Source: Pseudomonas wenzhouensis (GTDB lineage Bacteria; Pseudomonadota; Gammaproteobacteria; Pseudomonadales; Pseudomonadaceae). From it: 64,000 nt of DNA. Positions 1-7,499 of the stretch are shown in pieces; positions within the stretch are counted from its first letter, which is position 1; every line of letters begins with the position of its first letter. The DNA lies in assembly GCF_021029445.1 (NCBI RefSeq), contig NZ_CP072610.1, positions 4,030,001 through 4,094,000 of the forward strand. The letters are read 5' to 3'. The position numbers and the translations under genes were made by a program. Below the pieces are notes generated by a model that made no database searches, was not told where the DNA came from, and saw nothing but the letters and a program-made list of their open reading frames with translations.

Positions 1-1192
1 GGCTCGCCGCTTCACCGCCGTGGCCGAGCAGCAGGACAAAGTCCAGAAAGCCCTGAAGAAGTATGGCCGTGGCAGCAAGCAGGTCACCGAAGAGCTGGCC
101 GCCCTGGCCGAGCTGTTCATGCCGATCAAGCTGGTGCCCAAGCAATACGACGCCCTGGTCACCCATGTACGCGGCGCGCTCGACCGCCTGCGTGCACAAG
201 AACGCGCCATCATGCAGCTGTGCGTCCGCGATGCGCGCATGCCGCGTGCCGACTTCCTGCGCCTGTTCCCGGGCAACGAAATCGACATGGATTGGGCAGC
301 CGACCTGGCCAAGGGTAAAGCCAAGTACGCCGAAGCCCTGGGCAACCTGCAGGGCGACATCCAGCGCTGCCAGCAGAAGCTGGCCGACCTGGAAGCCGAA
401 TGCAGCCTGAGCCTGGCCGAGATCAAGGACATCAACCGTCGCATGTCCATCGGCGAAGCGAAAGCTCGCCGCGCCAAGAAGGAAATGGTCGAGGCGAACC
501 TGCGTCTGGTGATCTCCATCGCCAAGAAGTACACCAACCGCGGCCTGCAGTTCCTCGACCTGATCCAGGAAGGCAACATCGGTCTGATGAAGGCGGTGGA
601 CAAGTTCGAATACCGTCGCGGCTACAAGTTCTCGACCTACGCCACCTGGTGGATTCGCCAGGCGATCACCCGCTCGATCGCCGACCAGGCGCGCACCATC
701 CGTATTCCGGTGCACATGATCGAGACCATCAACAAGCTCAACCGCATCTCCCGTCAGATGCTGCAGGAAATGGGTCGCGAGCCCACGCCGGAAGAGCTGG
801 GTGAGCGCATGGAAATGCCCGAGGACAAGATCCGCAAGGTATTGAAGATCGCCAAAGAGCCGATCTCCATGGAAACCCCGATTGGCGACGACGAAGATTC
901 GCACCTGGGCGACTTCATCGAGGACAGCACCATGCAGTCCCCGATCGACGTAGCCACGGTCGAAAGCCTCAAGGAAGCCACTCGCGAAGTGCTGGCCGGC
1001 CTCACCGCCCGTGAAGCCAAGGTGCTGCGCATGCGCTTCGGGATCGACATGAACACCGACCACACCCTCGAGGAAGTGGGCAAGCAGTTCGACGTCACCC
1101 GCGAGCGTATCCGTCAGATCGAAGCCAAGGCGCTGCGCAAGCTGCGTCACCCGACGCGAAGCGAGCACCTGCGCTCCTTCCTCGACGAGTGA
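1..1192 (+). CDS. rpoD: RNA polymerase sigma factor RpoD (sigma70), 3' part
   Basis: Primary housekeeping sigma factor that directs RNA polymerase to -10/-35 promoters. The reading frame is open from base 2, so the gene is cut by the window edge; only about the last 396 residues are seen and the GTG at 20 is internal. Visible parts are the non-conserved region, region 1.2/2 with the core-binding and -10 recognition helices ([14 protein letters not shown], about residues 205-218 counted from base 20), region 3, and region 4 with the -35 helix-turn-helix ending in [16 protein letters not shown]. The protein ends SFLDE as in Pseudomonas RpoD. It is followed by its own terminator and by a tRNA gene. 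Family assignment is certain. Confidence 0.98.
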   Translation, partial: ARRFTAVAEQQDKVQKALKKYGRGSKQVTEELAALAELFMPIKLVPKQYDALVTHVRGALDRLRAQERAIMQLCVRDARMPRADFLRLFPGNEIDMDWAADLAKGKAKYAEALGNLQGDIQRCQQKLADLEAECSLSLAEIKDINRRMSIGEAKARRAKKEMVEANLRLVISIAKKYTNRGLQFLDLIQEGNIGLMKAVDKFEYRRGYKFSTYATWWIRQAITRSIADQARTIRIPVHMIETINKLNRISRQMLQEMGREPTPEELGERMEMPEDKIRKVLKIAKEPISMETPIGDDEDSHLGDFIEDSTMQSPIDVATVESLKEATREVLAGLTAREAKVLRMRFGIDMNTDHTLEEVGKQFDVTRERIRQIEAKALRKLRHPTRSEHLRSFLDE

Positions 1193-1196
1193 TACC

Positions 1197-1224
1197 AAAA
1201 CCCCCGGCCCAAACCGGGGGTTTT
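1197..1224 (+). terminator. rpoD rho-independent terminator
   Basis: A 7-bp GC hairpin (1201-1207 with 1214-1220, loop CCCAAA) is followed by TTTT, starting 9 bases after the rpoD stop. Confidence 0.85.
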
Positions 1225-1319
1225 GCTTTGTGAAGCACATTGCACACGAAACCTTTATCCAGCCAGATCAAGCGGTTGGCGCTGGCGAGAACGCGCCGGT
1301 ATAATCCGCCGACCTCTGA

Positions 1320-1396
1320 GGGCCTATAGCTCAGTTGGTTAGAGCAGAGGACTCATAATCCTTTGGTCCACGGTTCGAGTCCGTGTGGGCCCACCA
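1320..1396 (+). tRNA. tRNA with CAT anticodon, probably tRNA-Ile2 (lysidine type)
   Basis: A 77-nt cloverleaf with encoded CCA. The acceptor stem GGGCCTA pairs with TGGGCCC, the anticodon loop is CTCATAA, and the T arm carries GGTTCGAGTCC. The anticodon CAT fits elongator Met or Ile2. C4-G69, C5-G68 and A37-A38 are all present; these are known determinants of the lysidine synthetase TilS, so Ile2 is favoured by inference. The 3' half (1352-1396) is the left attachment site of the island. Confidence 0.93.
1352..1396 (+). repeat. attL, 45-bp direct repeat
   Basis: The tRNA stretch from the anticodon loop to the CCA end is repeated without mismatch at 48263-48307. Integration kept the tRNA gene whole at this end. 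The distance between the two copies gives an island of about 46.9 kb. Confidence 0.93.
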
Positions 1397-1462
1397 TATG
1401 AAACAACGACTTAGGTCAGCCATCGTGCTGGCCTTTTGTCGTTTATGGGCTCGATAAAAAAA

Positions 1463-1489
1463 TTTGCGTACCGTTTTGCGTACCGTTTC
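1463..1489 (+). repeat. Left copy of 27-bp terminal repeat (possible integrase arm site)
   Basis: Two tandem copies of TTTGCGTACCGT in a 27-bp stretch that recurs exactly at 48110-48136 in the same orientation, inside the other end of the island. Placement 67 bp inside attL suggests arm-type binding sites for the integrase or a remnant of a longer att. The role is inferred. Confidence 0.6.
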
Positions 1490-1654
1490 ATTTTTGCTGA
1501 TTTGGAACGCAGCAAAACGGCCCTCTCGCAGATTGACACTCAGGCGGCACTCCAATAGGTTTGTGCTCCCCTTCTAAAGGGGCCGGAATTGGCGTTTCGG
1601 TCTGAGACAGGGCTAAGCAAGGCTTAGCTCTGAGCATGGCTGTGTCTTTATGGG

Positions 1655-1740
1655 CGGGCCGTGCGGGGCATCTTCGGATGCGCCGGCCCTCAGACCGGTA
1701 CGCCAACCCGCGCGGTCTGCTCACCCAGTTGGCGTTGGGT
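1655..1740 (+). ncRNA. Candidate structured leader RNA
   Basis: Between the left end and the first small gene the DNA folds well. CCGTGCGGG (1659-1667) pairs with CCCGCGCGG (1707-1715) with one G-U. Inside it sit a UUCG hairpin (1668-1672 with 1677-1681) and a CCGG hairpin (1683-1686 with 1695-1698). Two alternative stems overlap it: CGCCAA 1701-1706 with TTGGCG 1729-1734, and ACCCA 1723-1727 with TGGGT 1736-1740. Such leaders precede small genes at the ends of many satellite-type islands; the function here is unknown. The rest of 1397-1771 holds only the 27-bp repeat. Confidence 0.45.
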
Positions 1741-1771
1741 GGCAGAACTATTCCGTTCTGAGGATCACACC

Positions 1772-2116
1772 ATGAATGAAACCAACACCTCCCCTACCGA
1801 GACCACCGAGTCTTTTTCCGGTAGCAGTCATGCCGATACCGGCACAATCGATGGCTTCACCCCGCTGCATAGCACTGACCCTCTCTGCGTTATCGGCTAC
1901 CCCAGCAATACAGCTGCACCCGATCTTTACGATGCCGCAACGCATCGTCATTCCGCCGTCCTTGGAGTGCTTTGTGTACTCAGCAGCGCGCCAGACCTAA
2001 ACGAACTAAGCACTTCGAGCCTGCAGAACTGCATCCAAGCCATTCGCATCCTCAGCGAAGACGCAGCTGCTCTATACGCCGGAGCCTGGCAAGCATTGCA
2101 GAACGGGCGCCACTAG
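1772..2116 (+). CDS. Small hypothetical island protein (114 aa)
   Basis: Start chosen at ATG 1772, just after a GAGGATCACACC leader; the longer open frame back to 1661 runs through the structured RNA and looks non-coding. The N-terminal 25 residues are rich in Thr and Ser and probably disordered. The C-terminal half is helical and ends with an alanine-rich segment (ILSEDAAALYAGAWQAL). It faintly resembles short DUF3077/DUF6124-type Pseudomonas proteins, which is not a firm match. It converges with the XRE regulator gene on the other strand. No function can be given. Confidence 0.6.
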   Translation: MNETNTSPTETTESFSGSSHADTGTIDGFTPLHSTDPLCVIGYPSNTAAPDLYDAATHRHSAVLGVLCVLSSAPDLNELSTSSLQNCIQAIRILSEDAAALYAGAWQALQNGRH

Positions 2117-2136
2117 CCTTGCGGCAGGAGCAGGCA

Positions 2137-2406
2137 TTAGTCGCCAGCTCCTTTTGACGCCAGCTCAGCTTCAAATCGTTGCACAAACTCAACAAGGCCA
2201 ATGTTCAACGCCTGGCAGATATCGCGAAGCTGGACGAGATCGATACGGCGCAAGCCACGCTCGATATCGCTAGCAAATGACTGCGGACGCTCCAGTGCCT
2301 GGGCAAACTGAGATTGGGTTAGACCAGCCTCAACGCGGCACTGCTTCAGCAACCTGAGCAGAATCAGGTTCTCATCTCGATACACCGACTTTTCCACGTG
2401 ACGCAC
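2137..2406 (-). CDS. XRE-family (Cro/CI-type) helix-turn-helix regulator
   Basis: A DNA-binding protein of about 89 aa. The HTH_3 domain fills the middle: LKQCRVEAGLTQSQFAQAL, then a recognition helix around PQSFASDIERGLRR, and a closing LRDICQALNI helix. GTG 2406 was chosen because AAGGAG lies 4 bases upstream; a TTG at 2421 is also in frame. It is transcribed away from the gene at 2494, and the 90-bp gap contains short repeats (TTTACAG at 2456 and 2480, palindrome GGATATCC) that could be its operators. It probably represses itself and the rightward small-gene operon, as in phage switch regions. Confidence 0.85.
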   Translation of the reverse strand: MRHVEKSVYRDENLILLRLLKQCRVEAGLTQSQFAQALERPQSFASDIERGLRRIDLVQLRDICQALNIGLVEFVQRFEAELASKGAGD

Positions 2407-2493
2407 CCGGCTCCTTGACAAGCTGCAAAGGTATATCTAATCTTCGGATATCCGATTTACAGATATTCAGGTATTCGCTTTACAGGAGCACCC

Positions 2494-2952
2494 ATGAAAA
2501 GCCCAACTCGTCCCTCACCGGCCCGTGAAAATCTGCAGTTCCAGCTAGACCTGAAAACACAGGAAGTACTGATGGAGCTGAACGCCCTGCTACGCTCGCT
2601 TGGCGTACCAACCGTCCAGGCTCAGGCTGCCATCGCTGAGTGGGAAGGCAACATCCTGCTCGAAGAAGATCCTGGCACGAAGCTTCCACTCCACTACCTG
2701 CCAGTTTCACTGATTCCAAAGTTCATTGATCAGATCCTGGATCAACTGACTGCTGGCTACAGAGCTGAAGCCATCCAGATTAGGGACGGAAGCCGCATCA
2801 TGGAGAACGTAGTCCGCTTAGTCACCATTCTGAAGCCAGCTAACAAGCCTGAAGCCGGTGGATTTGATCCAAGCCATCTGCTTCGTGACGTTATCGCCCT
2901 AAAACCTTCGCAGGGGCTTACTCCGGCCCACAACCCTCAGGGGGCCTTGTAA
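2494..2952 (+). CDS. Hypothetical protein (152 aa)
   Basis: Not recognised. The ATG has GGAG 7 bases upstream. The sequence is mostly helical with a short acidic loop and no transmembrane segment, signal peptide or catalytic motif that I can see. It is the first gene of a rightward run (2494, 2957, 3686, 4111) opposite the XRE regulator and is likely under its control. Only 4 bases separate it from the next gene, so the two are probably co-transcribed. Confidence 0.7.
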   Translation: MKSPTRPSPARENLQFQLDLKTQEVLMELNALLRSLGVPTVQAQAAIAEWEGNILLEEDPGTKLPLHYLPVSLIPKFIDQILDQLTAGYRAEAIQIRDGSRIMENVVRLVTILKPANKPEAGGFDPSHLLRDVIALKPSQGLTPAHNPQGAL

Positions 2953-2956
2953 GTCC

Positions 2957-3682
2957 ATGCGCACGTCCAAAATCAAAATCCATGCGATGACTATTCCCTA
3001 TCTGACTGACAGTAACGGGGAACGCTACTGGCCTATGCGTCCCTTGTGCGAAGCCATTGAACTGAACTGGCACAGTCAGGCTGCAAAACTACACCCCCCT
3101 CGATATACAGCTCGTGAGTACGATGTGTGTTTACCAGGGCAGCCCCCGATGAAGCGGGCACTCTGTTTGCAACAAGCAGAATTCGAGTTCTGGCTCAAAG
3201 GACTGAGCTCACGCAAAGTGAACCCCGCGGCACGATTGCGCGTGGATCAGCTGCGCTCACATTTCTTCGGAGATGCTCCAGCCGAGAAGACGCACCCAGA
3301 GGGACTGGCAGCTGCTGCGCCTAAGGTCCTGAGCCGCATTCTGAACTGGCGCCTGCAGCAGACTGAGCCTTCTGACCGTCCGGACTTGTCTAAGCAGATC
3401 ACTGGCCAGTTTCGCGAAAAGAACGGTTTTGAAATTGCGGAGGCTCAAGAGCACCAGCTGCGCGGCGCAGTCGCTTCGCTCAGCACGATCATCTATCAGC
3501 ATGATCGTGCAAGGGCGCCGAGCCGGATGCCTGTCTCACAGCGAGTCGATGCGATCATCAAATCCATCGTGGATGCCCGCCCCCAACGCATCCACTTGCA
3601 GGACTCGGACTTCGCAGCTCTGCTGTGCAGCATTGAGCTGGAGGGACAACATCACAGCAACGCTCAGCACGAACAACCCTAG
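2957..3682 (+). CDS. P22_AR_N (phage antirepressor N-terminal) domain protein
   Basis: A protein of 241 aa whose first ~100 residues follow the phage P22 antirepressor N-terminal pattern: a strand with RYWPMRPLCEAIELNWHSQ, a central hydrophobic strand (ALCLQQAEFEFWLKGLS) and a terminal basic helix (KVNPAARLRVDQLRSHFF). The C-terminal half is helical and not recognised. In phages such domains bind repressors or DNA to lift repression, so a role in switching the island's regulators is a reasonable inference. Starts at 2957 and 2987 are both possible; neither has a good ribosome binding site. It stops 3 bases before the next gene. Confidence 0.65.
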   Translation: MRTSKIKIHAMTIPYLTDSNGERYWPMRPLCEAIELNWHSQAAKLHPPRYTAREYDVCLPGQPPMKRALCLQQAEFEFWLKGLSSRKVNPAARLRVDQLRSHFFGDAPAEKTHPEGLAAAAPKVLSRILNWRLQQTEPSDRPDLSKQITGQFREKNGFEIAEAQEHQLRGAVASLSTIIYQHDRARAPSRMPVSQRVDAIIKSIVDARPQRIHLQDSDFAALLCSIELEGQHHSNAQHEQP

Positions 3683-3685
3683 ACC

Positions 3686-4081
3686 ATGGCCACACTTGAA
3701 GAGGTGATGGCCGCGCTGTACTCGGCAGGCTTACCCATGCCAGGTAGCTGCATGAGCGACGATGAAGCCTTGGCCTATGCACGGCAGCATTTGGTTTATG
3801 GCGGCTACTGCTTGGTGCGGAACTGGCGTTGGCTCGATCTGGAGGCCACTGAAAGTCAGCGCCTACTGCTAGCAAAAACCGGACGACAACCAGCCCTGAT
3901 CTACGCGCATACGGTCATTTATGACAGCGAGAGAAGGTGGGACGTTGGGGACTTCGTCCGCACGTCCCTCCTGCATCAACATGATGGATTTCATTTCAAA
4001 ACGCTAAACACCGTCTATCTGTTGCTAGGCCCTGGCACGCGCATACCTGTCAGCTCAGAAGCCGTTGCGAGCATTTTCTGA
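3686..4081 (+). CDS. DUF6957-like protein
   Basis: A protein of 131 aa of a type seen in Pseudomonas mobile elements. Recognisable segments are LPMPGSCMSDDEALAYARQH, an aromatic patch CLVRNWRWLDLE, and a C-terminal half built of strands (ALIYAHTVIYDSERRWDVGD, then TVYLLLGPG). The family name is from memory and its function is unknown. It follows the antirepressor-like gene with a 3-base gap. The C-terminal half is clearly paralogous to the next gene, as both share an x-H-x-V-x(5)-R-x(3)-GDF-x-T-S core. Confidence 0.65.
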   Translation: MATLEEVMAALYSAGLPMPGSCMSDDEALAYARQHLVYGGYCLVRNWRWLDLEATESQRLLLAKTGRQPALIYAHTVIYDSERRWDVGDFVRTSLLHQHDGFHFKTLNTVYLLLGPGTRIPVSSEAVASIF

Positions 4082-4110
4082 TCAAACCGAAGCAATAACT
4101 CTCTGTCGAC

Positions 4111-4461
4111 ATGGCTATGTATACACACCCCATTTTGCATAAGCTGCTTGAGCAGCTCGACGATCTGCCTTTCAGCAGACCCGTTACTGGATACCTGACC
4201 GATGCGTATATACGTGGATCTAGTGCGTTTGGAATCACCCATAAGCATGTGAGAGCAGACCGTTTCAGCGATGGCGATTTTATTCATACATCAGCCATCG
4301 TTCAGGTTGAGCGGGAGGGCCCGTTCTGGGTACTGCACACGCTGAGGGGCAGCTTTTACGTCATCCTCAGCTTCAACATCCTCAGGGGGGCACAATCTCT
4401 TGATGACTACCTGCAGCGACTGCTCACTATGTCTCACCCAGAGCCCTGGCAACTGCATTAA
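4111..4461 (+). CDS. Paralogue of the DUF6957-like protein
   Basis: A protein of 116 aa. Residues about 40-90 (THKHVRADRFSDGDFIHTS, then the WVLHTLRGSFYVIL strand) align with the C-terminal half of the upstream protein, so the pair arose by duplication and divergence. The N-terminal 35 residues are different. No signal peptide or catalytic motif is visible. It is the last gene before the palindrome array and the IS21 element. Before the IS insertion, the terminator now at 7402 would have followed it. Confidence 0.6.
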   Translation: MAMYTHPILHKLLEQLDDLPFSRPVTGYLTDAYIRGSSAFGITHKHVRADRFSDGDFIHTSAIVQVEREGPFWVLHTLRGSFYVILSFNILRGAQSLDDYLQRLLTMSHPEPWQLH

Positions 4462-4483
4462 GCGGGCCATGCGGCCATCGATT

Positions 4484-4698
4484 TGCGACACGACCGTCGT
4501 GTCGCATGGCTTGGCTGCGACACGCCATGAGTATCGCAGGACATCAATGCGACACTCTTGGGCTGTCGCACAGTCACATGCGACACACCGGTCATGTCGT
4601 ATGCAGTTGCTGCGACACTCTAGGCGTGTCGCACTCGGTTTTTTGCGATACACCCGGAGTGTCGCAACAGGTGGATGCGACACGATTATCGTGCCGTT
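4484..4698. repeat. Array of seven 23-bp palindromes, TGCGACAC-N7-GTGTCGCA
   Basis: Seven copies start at 4484, 4516, 4548, 4579, 4611, 4644 and 4676, a spacing of 31-33 bp (three helical turns). The consensus is TGCGACAC-N7-GTGTCGCA; arms are conserved and the N7 cores differ. Copy 1 is an almost perfect palindrome (11-bp arms, one central base), and copy 7 has a decayed right arm. Between copies are only 8-10 variable bases, so this is not a CRISPR array. The layout suggests a cooperative binding array such as an operator, a centromere or an iteron set. No binding protein is identified. Confidence 0.85.
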
Positions 4699-4746
4699 AA
4701 CGGCATTTTCAGTGCCGAATATGGCACCGAAAACAGCCAAACCCGA

Positions 4747-4754
4747 CACTAGAC
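4747..4754 (+). repeat. Left target-site duplication of the IS21 element
   Basis: CACTAGAC here and again at 7375-7382 flank the element exactly. An 8-bp duplication is within the range known for IS21. Confidence 0.9.
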
Positions 4755-4882
4755 TGCGGATTCCACGCCATCCGGCCACCCAGTCCACGCTCATCTGGCC
4801 AGGCATTCCACGGCCATCTGGCCACCTGTTCCACGGCCATCCGGCCGGGCAGTCGGAGCGCAGCGACGCAGGGGTGGCATTG

Positions 4883-5638
4883 TTAGTCCGGGTTGGCTGG
4901 CGTCGTCAATTTCTGCGTCCGTTTGCGCATTGATTCACCCTTCAGATTGATCCGATAAGCGTTGTGCACCAGGCGGTCGAGGATGGCATCGGCCAGGGTC
5001 GGATCGCCGATCAGTTCGTGCCAGTTGTCCACCGGCATCTGGCTGGTGACCAGGGTCGAGCGCTGGCCGTAGCGATCATCCAGTAGCTCCAGCATGTCGC
5101 GACGCTGTTCGGCGGTGAACGGGGCCAGACCCCAGTCATCGAGGATCAGCAGGTCGGTCTTGGCGTAGCTGCTCATCAGCTTGGCGAAGCGCCCGTCGCC
5201 GTGAGCCAGGCCCAACTCCTCCAGTAGGCGCGGCAAGCGCAGGTAACGCACGCTGTAGCCCTCTCGGCAGGCCTGGTGGGCCAGGGCGCAGGCCAGCCAG
5301 GTTTTGCCCACGCCGGTGGGGCCGCCGATGATCAGGTTGAGGCCGTCGCGTAGCCACTGGCCGCCGCTCAGTTGCAGGATCAGCGCCTTATCCAGCCCGC
5401 GCGGGCTGCGGTAGTCGATGTCTTCGAGGCTGGCGTTGTGCTTGAGCCGGGCCTGGCGCAGGCGGCTGCTCAGGCGCTTGTCGTCGCGTTCAGTCAGTTC
5501 GCGGTCGACCAACAGGCCGAGGCGTTCCTCGAAGCTCAGGCTGTCGATGTCCGGGGTTTTCAGTTGCTCGGCGAGTGCCTTGAGCATGCCGTGCAGGCGC
5601 AGGGTCTGGAGCTTGTCCAGGGTCGGATGGGGCAGCAT
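4883..5638 (-). CDS. istB: IS21 transposition helper ATPase IstB
   Basis: AAA+ ATPase of 251 aa that loads the IstA transposase on target DNA. The Walker A motif GPTGVGKT and Walker B LLILDDWG are present, followed by the sensor region SQMPVDNWHE. ATG 5638 (MLPHPTLDK) was chosen; the longer frame back to 5782 overlaps istA and is unlikely. Length is normal for IstB. It lies 17 bp downstream of istA in the same transcript. Confidence 0.95.
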   Translation of the reverse strand: MLPHPTLDKLQTLRLHGMLKALAEQLKTPDIDSLSFEERLGLLVDRELTERDDKRLSSRLRQARLKHNASLEDIDYRSPRGLDKALILQLSGGQWLRDGLNLIIGGPTGVGKTWLACALAHQACREGYSVRYLRLPRLLEELGLAHGDGRFAKLMSSYAKTDLLILDDWGLAPFTAEQRRDMLELLDDRYGQRSTLVTSQMPVDNWHELIGDPTLADAILDRLVHNAYRINLKGESMRKRTQKLTTPANPD

Positions 5639-5655
5639 GGTGGGATTCCTTGTGT

Positions 5656-7185
5656 TCAGTGGTAGTAGCCGGGGCCGCGCAGGTTGGCGTGGTCGTCCGG
5701 CAGCAGGGGCAGGTTGGCTTGAGCCAACGGCAGGTTTTCCAGCCCCTGGCGCAGGATCGATTCGAGGCTCTTGTAGCTGCACGCACCGAGGCTGAGGGCG
5801 CGACGGCAGGCCAACTCCAAGCGCACTTCGCCATGGGTCTTGCCCAGGCGCAGGATGCCCAGGCAGGCCCGGTAGCCTTGGGTTGGGTGGATGCGCCGTT
5901 CGAGGATGTGGCTGATCACGCCGGCCGTGTTCGGCCCGGTCTGCTCAGCCCAGCGGATCAGCCGTTGTGGCGTCCACTCGGCGTGCTCGCGATGGCTCTT
6001 GGGCATGTGCTCGGCCTGTGTGCTGTGCCGGCCCTTGTGCGGTGAGCGCAGGTGGCTGGCCACCCGCTGATTGGCGTGGAAGCACTCCACCGTGCGCGCT
6101 GTCAGGCGTACTTCCAGTTGTTTCTTCACCAGTTGGTACGGCACCGAGTAGTAGTGCCCATCGACCTCGACGTGGTAGTCGATGTGCACCCGCGCCTTCT
6201 TCCACTCGGCATACACGTAGGGCTGCTCCGGCAGTGGGCGCAGCGCTGGACGATCCAGGGCTTCGAAGGCCGAGTGCCGGGAGCCCGGCAGCTTGCGAAA
6301 CGGTCGTCGGTTGAGCCGCTCCAGCAATAAGGCAATGGCGCTGTTGAGTTCGTCCAGGGAGAAGAACTGGCGGTTCCTCAGCGCGGCGAGGATCCAGCGC
6401 TCGACCACCTGCACGCCGACCTCAGCCTTAGCCTTGTCGCGCGGCTTACGCGCCCGCGCCGGCACCACCGCCACGCCATAGTGCTCGGCCAGATCGCGGT
6501 AGCTCGGGTTGATGTCCGGCTCGTAGCGATGGCTCTTGCTCACCGCGCTGCGCAGGTTGTCCGGCACCACGATCTCGGGCACGCCGCCGAGGAAGGCGAA
6601 GCAGCGGGCATGGGAGCCCAGCCAGTCAGGTAACTGCTGCGACCAGGTGGCTTCGGCGAAGGTGTAGCTGGATGCACCAAGCACCGCGACGAACACCTGC
6701 GCCTGGCGGATCTCGCCGCTGTGGCGGTCGATCACCGGCACCGTCTGCCCGGCGTAGTCGACGAACAACTTCTCGCCGACGCGATGCTCCTGGCGCATCA
6801 CCACGTCCAGCTTGCCCTGCCAGGCTCGGTAGTGCTCGCAGAACCAGCTGTATTGAAAGCCCTGCGGCTGGCTCAGGCGATACTCCTGCCAGAGCAGCGC
6901 CAGGGTCACGCCGGGGCGACGCAGCTCGGCGTGGATCATGGCCCAATCGGGCAGCGGTCGTTGCTCGCTGGGTACCGCCGGCGGTGGCGGGAACAGCTGA
7001 TGCTCCAACTCGGCATCGGACAACGAACAGGGCCAACTGAGACCGCTGGCGGCAAAACGATTGAGGTAGTCGCCGACGGTGACACGACCGACCTGCACGC
7101 TGACCGCAATCTGGCGAGCCGATAGTCCGACCTCGAACTTGAGACGTAGTACTTCGCGAATCTTACGCATGGATAAATGCTCCAC
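5656..7185 (-). CDS. istA: IS21 transposase IstA
   Basis: A DDE transposase of 509 aa. An N-terminal helix-turn-helix (LSARQIAVSVQVGRVTVGDYL) binds the end repeats. The RNase H-like core shows the acidic residues in LFVDYAG, VPDNLRSAV and KAKAEVGVQ. The C-terminal part has the beta-barrel segment HYYSVPYQLV common to IstA. The frame is intact and of full length. Transcription runs inward from the right end, followed closely by istB. Confidence 0.96.
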   Translation of the reverse strand: MEHLSMRKIREVLRLKFEVGLSARQIAVSVQVGRVTVGDYLNRFAASGLSWPCSLSDAELEHQLFPPPPAVPSEQRPLPDWAMIHAELRRPGVTLALLWQEYRLSQPQGFQYSWFCEHYRAWQGKLDVVMRQEHRVGEKLFVDYAGQTVPVIDRHSGEIRQAQVFVAVLGASSYTFAEATWSQQLPDWLGSHARCFAFLGGVPEIVVPDNLRSAVSKSHRYEPDINPSYRDLAEHYGVAVVPARARKPRDKAKAEVGVQVVERWILAALRNRQFFSLDELNSAIALLLERLNRRPFRKLPGSRHSAFEALDRPALRPLPEQPYVYAEWKKARVHIDYHVEVDGHYYSVPYQLVKKQLEVRLTARTVECFHANQRVASHLRSPHKGRHSTQAEHMPKSHREHAEWTPQRLIRWAEQTGPNTAGVISHILERRIHPTQGYRACLGILRLGKTHGEVRLELACRRALSLGACSYKSLESILRQGLENLPLAQANLPLLPDDHANLRGPGYYH

Positions 7186-7374
7186 GACGACCTCTCTGCT
7201 TCGAAAAAGAGGTCGATGGTAGTGAAGAAATCCTGCGTTACTGCCTGCCCGGTTGAGTGGCCGGATGGCCGTGGAATCAGTGGCCGGATGCGCGTGGAAT
7301 GGGTGGCCGGATCACCGTGGAATCGGTGGTCAGATGCTCATGGAATGGGTGGCCAGATGACCGTGGAATCCGCA

Positions 7375-7382
7375 CACTAGAC
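7375..7382 (+). repeat. Right target-site duplication of the IS21 element
   Basis: Second copy of CACTAGAC, directly abutting the inverted end of the element. Confidence 0.9.
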
Positions 7383-7401
7383 CTGCCACTTTTGACACAA
7401 A

Positions 7402-7428
7402 TAGTGCCCGTACTGGCACTACTTTTTT
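7402..7428 (+). terminator. Rho-independent terminator
   Basis: TAGTGCC (7402-7408) pairs with GGCACTA (7415-7421) and is followed by CTTTTTT. It would end the rightward operon 2494-4461, from which the IS now separates it. Confidence 0.7.
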
Positions 7429-7499
7429 CGGTTATATTTTCTTATAAGTCATTGAAAATAAACATTTCTATGATTTTTTTCATAACCAAATCATCGCTG

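Larger units (their letters stand above)
4755..7374 (-). mobile_element. IS21-family insertion sequence (2620 bp)
   Basis: The element starts TGCGGATTCCACG and ends with its inverted copy CGTGGAATCCGCA. Each end carries several ~20-bp repeats of the type TTCCACGGCCATCTGGCCAC: four at the left (4755-4850) and five at the right (7255-7374), the multiple transposase sites typical of IS21. It encodes istA and istB on the minus strand, both intact. Intact ends and a perfect 8-bp target duplication suggest a recent insertion between the palindrome array and its downstream terminator. Confidence 0.95.

Noticed and set aside
1331-1555. Minus-strand 74-aa open frame over the tRNA and attL
   Set aside because: It overlaps the tRNA gene and the 27-bp repeat, lacks a ribosome binding site and has no recognisable sequence.
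4484-4698. CRISPR array
   Set aside because: Repeats are palindromic with only 8-10 bases between them and no cas genes nearby, so there are no spacers.
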